64,000 bases of DNA from contig NC_088204.1 in the NCBI RefSeq assembly GCF_037126465.1, forward strand, positions 80,924,361 through 80,988,360. The letters are read 5' to 3'. The notes under the pieces were generated by a model, which saw only the letters and a list, made by a program, of their open reading frames with translations, was not told the DNA's origin and searched no databases. The DNA is from Ornithodoros turicata. Its lineage: Eukaryota > Arthropoda > Arachnida > Ixodida > Argasidae. Made by a program: the position numbers and the translations under genes. Below, one piece after another: positions 59,301 through 64,000 of the stretch. Every line of letters begins with the position of its first letter. Position 1 is the first letter of the stretch.

Positions 59301-62177
59301 CCTTTTTCTCTTGTACCATGTGACTTGGTTTTTTTATATATGCTTCACCACTTGTAACAGGTCCTCAAACCTGAAGAAGTGCAGCCTACTGCACGAAAGT
59401 CTTGTTTTTAATGTATATAGTAAACAGCTGATGCTCTTAACCGTCTTTGTTATTTTTGATTCTGCATCGCCGGAAACTTGCACATTGTTTTTCTTCACGT
59501 TCTACGGTGAAACACAAGTCCAATCAAGCGTCAAATCAATGACGTATTTTGTCCACAGCTGTCTATAGCGATATCTATATTTTTTTCAACGCTATAAGGT
59601 CAAGCAGCGCGTCATCGCTAACTTCGATCGATCTTGTTGACAGGGACAATGCGGGTTACGGAGTATCGGAGACATTGTCAGTGCAGATGCTATACGTAAA
59701 ACTGAACACGGGAGAAAGACGGGGACTACTGGAAGTATTCAGGAATTAACGTCGCGACAGTTTTCCTCTGCGCGGGAGAGAGGTAGAAAAATTGGAGAAA
59801 CCAGGTGACGAACTTGTCTGTCCAATCACTAGGCCTAGAATATAAGGGTCGGGGTAATCCTAACCTAACTTTTTTTCTTTGTTGTAATTAATATATTGCC
59901 CCCCCCCCCCCCACCCCTCTCACCCCAGAATAAACCGCGTGCGCCTCGTAGCCTTGAGCTGTTTGCTGTTATCCCCTCATTTGGGACTGGGACCAATGAC
60001 GTCGCTCCACGGACAATAGGGGAGAGTGGGAAACTGGTGAGCTGCGCAGACAGCGGACCTACTTACATAGCGTGATGAGGAATCGTGTGACTGCAGCTTT
60101 TTTTTTTTCTTTTTTTTTCTGTGTCTGTGGATATTGGGCATTTGGTAGTTTGGAAGACGCGAAGGTATACCTGTATGAAAGTTGTGTAACCTTTTTGCTC
60201 TTCACCTTGGGATGTTGGCTCAAATACCTTTTGCAAACTCTTTACGTAGCGAAGCACCTACGTATGCAGTACGCCAACATCTACGAAAGCGGCAGTCCAG
60301 AAGCTCTCAGACGTCTTCATCCTCAGGTGGACCTCCTCTTCAAAGGGAGCTTCATCCGCGGACCCAAGCAGAAGTTGTCCGCCGACATCATCACCAGTGC
60401 TGGCGGAAAGAAATTCGTTAGCATCGCCAAGCGGGCGACTATGCAAGTTGGTATGACGATAGGAGGTTGTTTGAAATGCTTTTGGATGGGCATCACGTTT
60501 TTATGCTGCCAGAGCTTCTTAGGCTATGTCAGATCCCCTATGGCTGTCCAACGTTGACCTAGAGGCTGTGCCAAGGTCTAAGGACGTGCCGACATCTAAA
60601 TCTGTCCAAAATCGTGACGCGCCCCCAGGCGTTTGGCTGTCCAAAGACCTTGGATGTCCCAAACTTTGCTTCCATAGAGCATTAAGGGGACTGTCGCATT
60701 CGAAAACCCACCTAAGAATCCGATACCACTATGTGTGGCATCGACCAACAATCTACTTGGTCAAACTAAATAGAAAAATGTAAGTAATCAGCACTGCTTG
60801 TGTAGCTGCAGAGAGTCTAGCGGCGTGTCGTCACTCCCCAAGGGGAGGAGAGAGAAAAAGAGAGGAAAGAGGGGGCGATCAGAGGAGAAGGAGGCACCGC
60901 GACACTCCTTTTGTCAAGGCCGTGCTCTTATTGGTGGTGTAGGGGGAATGACGTTTTCGCATGATTCCAGAGAGGGAATTCCGGCAAACTCGCAACATCC
61001 GGCGTCTGCTCATGTATGCCATCAAATAGCAGTCAATGTACGCCGCTATTTCTCGTGGGATTTTCGCTACCTTGTCAGTGGTCCACCAGGAATAACATGG
61101 CACTATTATAGTTTGGAAACCGACTGGAACGGATGTGACTGTCCCTTCAAGTGCTCCCGTAGCTAGATGTACCCAATCTCAGAAGCAGCAAAGTCAAGTT
61201 CCTGACTGGCTGTCATAGCAAACCACCGCTGTGGTCGTGGTTCTATATGTCGGAGCGTCTCCTTATGAGAGCCGTTGCCGTCTGTTTCAGACATCTACTC
61301 CGAAATCATCACCAACGTGACGCAAGACGACATCCTTGTACAATCCTGGCGCAACGGAGCTGGAAAAAAGCTGGACGCCTCCTGCAGGACGCAGTACATT
61401 GTATTAGACGCGGACGCAGTGAACTTAAGCTTTGGGAAGAATTCTCTCAGCTGGTCATCAAGGGAAGATCACAGCAAATGGGCTGTGGGCATCAGGAAGC
61501 CTTGGTTCTGCTTCGGTTCCCTCAATCGAATGGTACGATCATGGTCTTCTTCGAGACAATAACAACAACAACAACAACAACATGTTTATTTTATCCAGTT
61601 GTTGGGACTGGTTATACGCGAAGAAGGTCGCGCTCAGCCTCGGTGAAAAGAGCTTCCATCATCCATTCATTCATTAATTGATTCATTTGTTGTTTCGACG
61701 ACTGTAGCTCTAAAGGCCCCATCACCTTAATTATAGGCTCGTCTGTGACTTTATAGGGCAAATCAACACGTGACATCCCACGTGACTACGTGACGTGGTC
61801 ACGTGATACGGCCGCATTTAAACACGTTTGACACAATGCCCAAAGATGCGGATATTTTTTTCGATCTTTCGGTGTTCTTCGGCGTCGACTTTTTTTCCTG
61901 TTGAATTTTTTGTGTAGGTCCCACAATAAATATGGAGTAACACCGATACGCTGCTCTAGACATACATTACAAGAATTACAATATTTTGAATAAACTTTGG
62001 CGTTTCTAATGCAAGCTTCTTATATAGCGATGAATTACTCTGTAATAGCTTCTTGTGTTCCTCTCGTCCTCAACGTAGGAATCTCAGTTCAACCGAGGCG
62101 GCGAAGTGATGTGCACTCAAGACGCCATGCTGAGCAGTCTGTTTCGAAGAACTGGTTCCACGAAAGAAACGTGCTGA
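53349..62177 (+). CDS. DNASE2: Deoxyribonuclease II (lysosomal acid DNase)
   Basis: DNase II cuts double-stranded DNA in lysosomes at acid pH without metal ions, degrading DNA from engulfed or apoptotic cells. Exons: 53349-53455, 55457-55661, 58440-58512, 58589-58753, 60250-60450, 61291-61532, 62079-62177. All junctions are GT-AG and phase-consistent, totalling 1,092 nt or 363 residues (human 360). A hydrophobic signal peptide covers about 1-20. Diagnostic blocks follow: NVDWFIMYKVP, YAVYNDQPP, the first catalytic motif NGHTKG (His about 126), FDDTTGIWLQHSVPRF, CVTFPTSQL, and the second HxK motif REDHSKWAV (His about 311). Both catalytic histidines are present, so an active enzyme is expected. 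The first exon was found by matching the TG|G tryptophan split to the exon at 55457. Introns hold hAT elements, a LINE fragment, SINEs and a long hairpin. Confidence 0.96.
53585..53916. mobile_element. MITE family B, copy 2
   Basis: Diverged copy of 7331-7659: ATTCACACGAATGACATTCTCACGGAATATT at the left, GTCGCTCGCGTGAA at the right, and the TTAGCAGACGAC...GTCGTCTGC hairpin inside, here with a short duplication of TTAGCAGACGACAC. In DNase II intron 1, 130 bp after exon 1. Confidence 0.7.
54502..54801 (-). pseudogene. LINE ORF2 C-terminal fragment
   Basis: The minus-strand frame reads YFRYIPLVVEPWNDLP followed by ...AFKKPIREHFL, the pattern found just after the reverse-transcriptase region at the end of Jockey/CR1-type LINE ORF2 proteins ('R...WN.LP...F...L'). 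Catalytic RT motifs are absent, so it is a 5'-truncated dead copy. In DNase II intron 1. Confidence 0.65.
55033..55203. mobile_element. hAT MITE, 171 bp
   Basis: The exact 8-bp duplication CTGGAAGG flanks it (55025-55032, 55204-55211). Termini are CAGGGGCGGGGCC and GGATCCGCCCCTG, with several poly-C runs inside. In DNase II intron 1. Confidence 0.92.
56185..56900. mobile_element. Cluster of three tRNA-derived SINEs
   Basis: Copy 1 (plus, about 56185-56460) has CGTGCTGGCCATG and B box GGGTTCAAATCCC at 56227, ending in a (CAC)n run. Copy 2 (minus, about 56740-56470) has B box GGGTTCGAATCCC read from 56680 down, and its (CCA)n tail faces copy 1. Copy 3 (plus, about 56700-56885) has GGTTAGCGTGCTGGCC and TTCGAATCCCC. 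All share a GAAGTCGGCCCA body. In DNase II intron 2. Confidence 0.75.
57246..57534. mobile_element. Mariner-like MITE, ~289 bp
   Basis: It begins GGGGTGTTTCACC and ends AAAAAAGACACCCTG before TATA, similar to the ends of the element at 26912. The interior is AT-rich. In DNase II intron 2, immediately left of the hAT element at 57550. Confidence 0.6.
57550..58378. mobile_element. hAT element, 829 bp
   Basis: An exact 8-bp duplication CTTGCTGC flanks it (57542-57549, 58379-58386). It starts CAGACTTGTACAAAATACTGC and ends GATACGTACAAGTCTG. Both ends are rich in AAGTATTTAAAATAC words; the middle includes a LINE-like 3' tail (57880-57966). Ends about 60 bp before DNase II exon 3. Confidence 0.93.
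58937..59457. repeat. Long inverted repeat, ~220-nt arms
   Basis: The left arm, about 58937-59157, runs from AAAAATAACAAAGACGG to GAAAATGAAAAACAAA. It pairs with 59239-59457 almost base for base. The centre holds a second copy of the GAACTACAAACGCGATACAAATATC...CATTTTCA block, so two nested hairpins are possible. In DNase II intron 4, transcribed with the gene. Confidence 0.9.
60682..61150. mobile_element. TIR element with (T)TAAGGGGACTGTCGCAT termini, ~469 bp
   Basis: The left end TTAAGGGGACTGTCGCATTC is inverted at the right as GGATGTGACTGTCCCTTCAA. Related sequence occurs at 49712-50020 and, with the CCAGAGAGGGAATTC word, at about 45710-45850. No clear target duplication. In DNase II intron 5. 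Confidence 0.6.
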
Positions 62178-62323
62178 TTTCGGCAACAGATCTACGAGGT
62201 CTGATACCGTGTCGTCATTCTTTATTTTCTTCTTCTTTTTTTTTTTTTTGACAATGACGATGAACTTCTGAAATGCCTAACGTTGGCTGGCCCCTCACTG
62301 ATCCGCACCATATAAGAGAATCC

Positions 62324-62828
62324 CACAATCTAAGAAGAAAAAAAAAAGGTATTTTTACTCCTTTTGGGTACTAAATGCATTGCCACAAAAAGTAGTTCCT
62401 TTAGGGAGTAAATACACGGGTGTAAATGAATGTCACAGAGTGGAGACTGCATTTCGCGCGCTGTTGTAAGAGTCCCCAAGTACATAATTCGTCTGCATGC
62501 ATTAAAATACTTTGAAGCAAACCGTCAACCGTGATATATCGAGTGAAAATCTTTCGCCCTACATAGGGCACAATTTGCGAAGAAAGATGCGCTAACTGTC
62601 GTCTGAGTTATACAGCCTTATGTCGTTGAAATTGACCAAGGGCACATGTTTACGTCGACTGTTGCATTCAGGAGACCGTTCACGAAGTTCAGTGACAATT
62701 TGCAGTCCTGGTACTGAATGTCGGGACTAAATGTCGGGTTAGGGGACTAAAATGGTGAGTAATTGCAGACTAGGGGAGTAGAAGCTGCAATTGCTCCCCG
62801 TTTTACTCCTTTTTTTTTTCTTAGAGTG
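62324..62828. mobile_element. MITE with CTAAGAAAAAA termini, ~505 bp
   Basis: The left end AATCTAAGAAGAAAAAAAAAGG followed by TTTTTACTCC is inverted at the right as TTTTACTCCTTTTTTTTTTCTTAGAGTG. The interior repeats 'GGAGTAA' words. No coding capacity. Confidence 0.65.
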
Positions 62829-63314
62829 CAGCATTTATATTTCTTTGGTCACCAGAGCAACGAACCTGGTCCAGAGGTTGAAAGACTCCGGCTGACATGC
62901 AGGAGGGACTACGAAGTTCTGGATCAGAACATATCACCGTAGTTTACGTGAATTCGCCAAACATTACTTGGCACCGAGACTTTGCAAATAAAGGATATCT
63001 TTAAAAATGGCGGTTGAAGTTTAGTCCTTCCATCGGTACGGTCACGTTTGAGAATGTGCGTTACATTCAATTACTCAATTCATTCGATTTCAATTACTGC
63101 TATTACCAGCTCCCGTGGCACCTTCAATGACCATTGAAACCAAACTGCCATTGAAAACGCGCGTAGCGCCATCAAGCGGGTAACGCGTCAACTTGGCGTC
63201 AACAATGAGCATTGGATCCAATGTTTCCTCATAGGTTGACACCATACACGCTAGAAGGTGCTACCTGCATTTTCAATGGTCATCGATCTCAATGGGCGTT
63301 GAAATGGTTAGTGG

Positions 63315-63550
63315 TCATAGTGGTTAGGATAATCGCTTCCCACGCGGAGACTGGAAGTTGCTACGGGTTCGAATCCTGCCACAGGCTGTGGTGCCTGAGG
63401 TTATCCCTGGGTTTTCCGAAGGCTTTCCAGACGAATATCGGCACAGTTTCCCCTGAAGTCGGCCCAGGACGCATACTAACGCCCCCTGTCCCCCGCTCCT
63501 TCCTGCTGTCCTTACCCCATCTGTCCGCGACTGTGCGCTGCTCACAGCCA
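63315..63550 (+). mobile_element. tRNA-derived SINE
   Basis: Box A region TAGTGGTTAGGATAATCGC at about 63319, B box GGGTTCGAATCC at 63365-63376, then GGTTATCCCTGGGTTTTCC and the GAAGTCGGCCCAGGACGCATAC body. The tRNA-like head is well kept. Confidence 0.8.
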
Positions 63551-64000
63551 CACTCGCTTCGCGGCGCTAGCACGCGAATTAATTTTTTTTTTTATGTCCC
63601 CAACTTACCCATAGGGTGGGGTAAGTTTATGAAAATATGTAGCCTGCCATTTTTGGCTCGTACGAAAGAAATATCTGGTTTAGCACCACAGTAATTTGTG
63701 CATCATTTCTCAAAGGTTTGGAGGTTCAGTTGACGAACTATGGCAGGCGATTATTGTGACTGCTATTAACAAAATAGTTCAACTGTCTTCAACATAGACC
63801 ACCTTACCCTACATTTCGTACGCGTTTGGCAAATATTTCTTAGTGCTTTTGTTCGTGGAAACATCGCGTCTATGAGCACAACAGCGAAGATCCTTCCCAA
63901 GCAGCAAAATGTACTGAAAGTCGAGTGCAATAGGGGTGGACGGGTAGGCGGAAGGCCTTGAACAGACTCCTGAAACTAAAGAACATTGATAATACACATA

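Larger units (their letters stand above)
62178..64000. other. Downstream of DNase II; no further gene seen
   Basis: Apart from the DNase II 3' UTR, for which no AATAAA is obvious nearby, this contains a MITE (62324-62828), a relative of the 41921 MITE (about 63112-63300) and a SINE (63315-63550). Open frames in the last kilobase show no family resemblance. Confidence 0.6.

Overview
The window is nuclear DNA from an animal with long, transposon-rich introns. tRNA-derived SINEs, hundreds of base pairs of MITE sequence per intron and the protein sequences suggest an arthropod, most likely a chelicerate (the SINEs resemble the Ruka type of ticks). That taxonomic call is inference. Five multi-exon genes were reconstructed by following exons through GT-AG junctions and codon phase. 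Four belong to recognised families: RINT1, GTPBP1, ATG12 and DNase II. The fifth is an unnamed giant secreted protein.

Layout. 1-7089: no gene recognised; the first ~3.05 kb looks like a 3' UTR of a gene to the left. 7090-15149 (-): RINT1, 13 exons. 15150-16045: short divergent promoter region. 16046-29107 (+): GTPBP1, 11 exons, with nested hAT elements, two kinds of tandem repeat and many MITEs in its introns. 29108-34979: intergenic, with a Tigger/pogo remnant and a hAT element carrying a perfect 48-bp palindrome. 34980-49305 (+): a 29-exon gene, frame-consistent throughout, for a ~2,098-residue secreted protein. It has a signal peptide, an N-terminal EAR/EPTP-like propeller, about 27 copies of a ~43-residue 'NGV(D/N)L' repeat, and a C-terminal EAR-like propeller. 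50489-51410 (-): ATG12, 4 exons. 51411-53348: divergent intergenic region with several CACGTG E-boxes. 53349-62177 (+): DNase II, 7 exons. 62178-64000: MITE and SINE sequence.

Gene relationships. RINT1/GTPBP1 and ATG12/DNase II are two head-to-head pairs. The second joins an autophagy conjugation protein with a lysosomal nuclease and has a CLEAR-like E-box between the two starts, so co-regulation is a testable idea. The EAR/NG-repeat gene is the least described coding element and the best candidate for new biology. TIR elements dominate the non-coding part: at least five hAT insertions with exact 8-bp target duplications, pogo/Tigger and mariner-like MITEs flanked by TA, and several unclassified families present in two or more copies.
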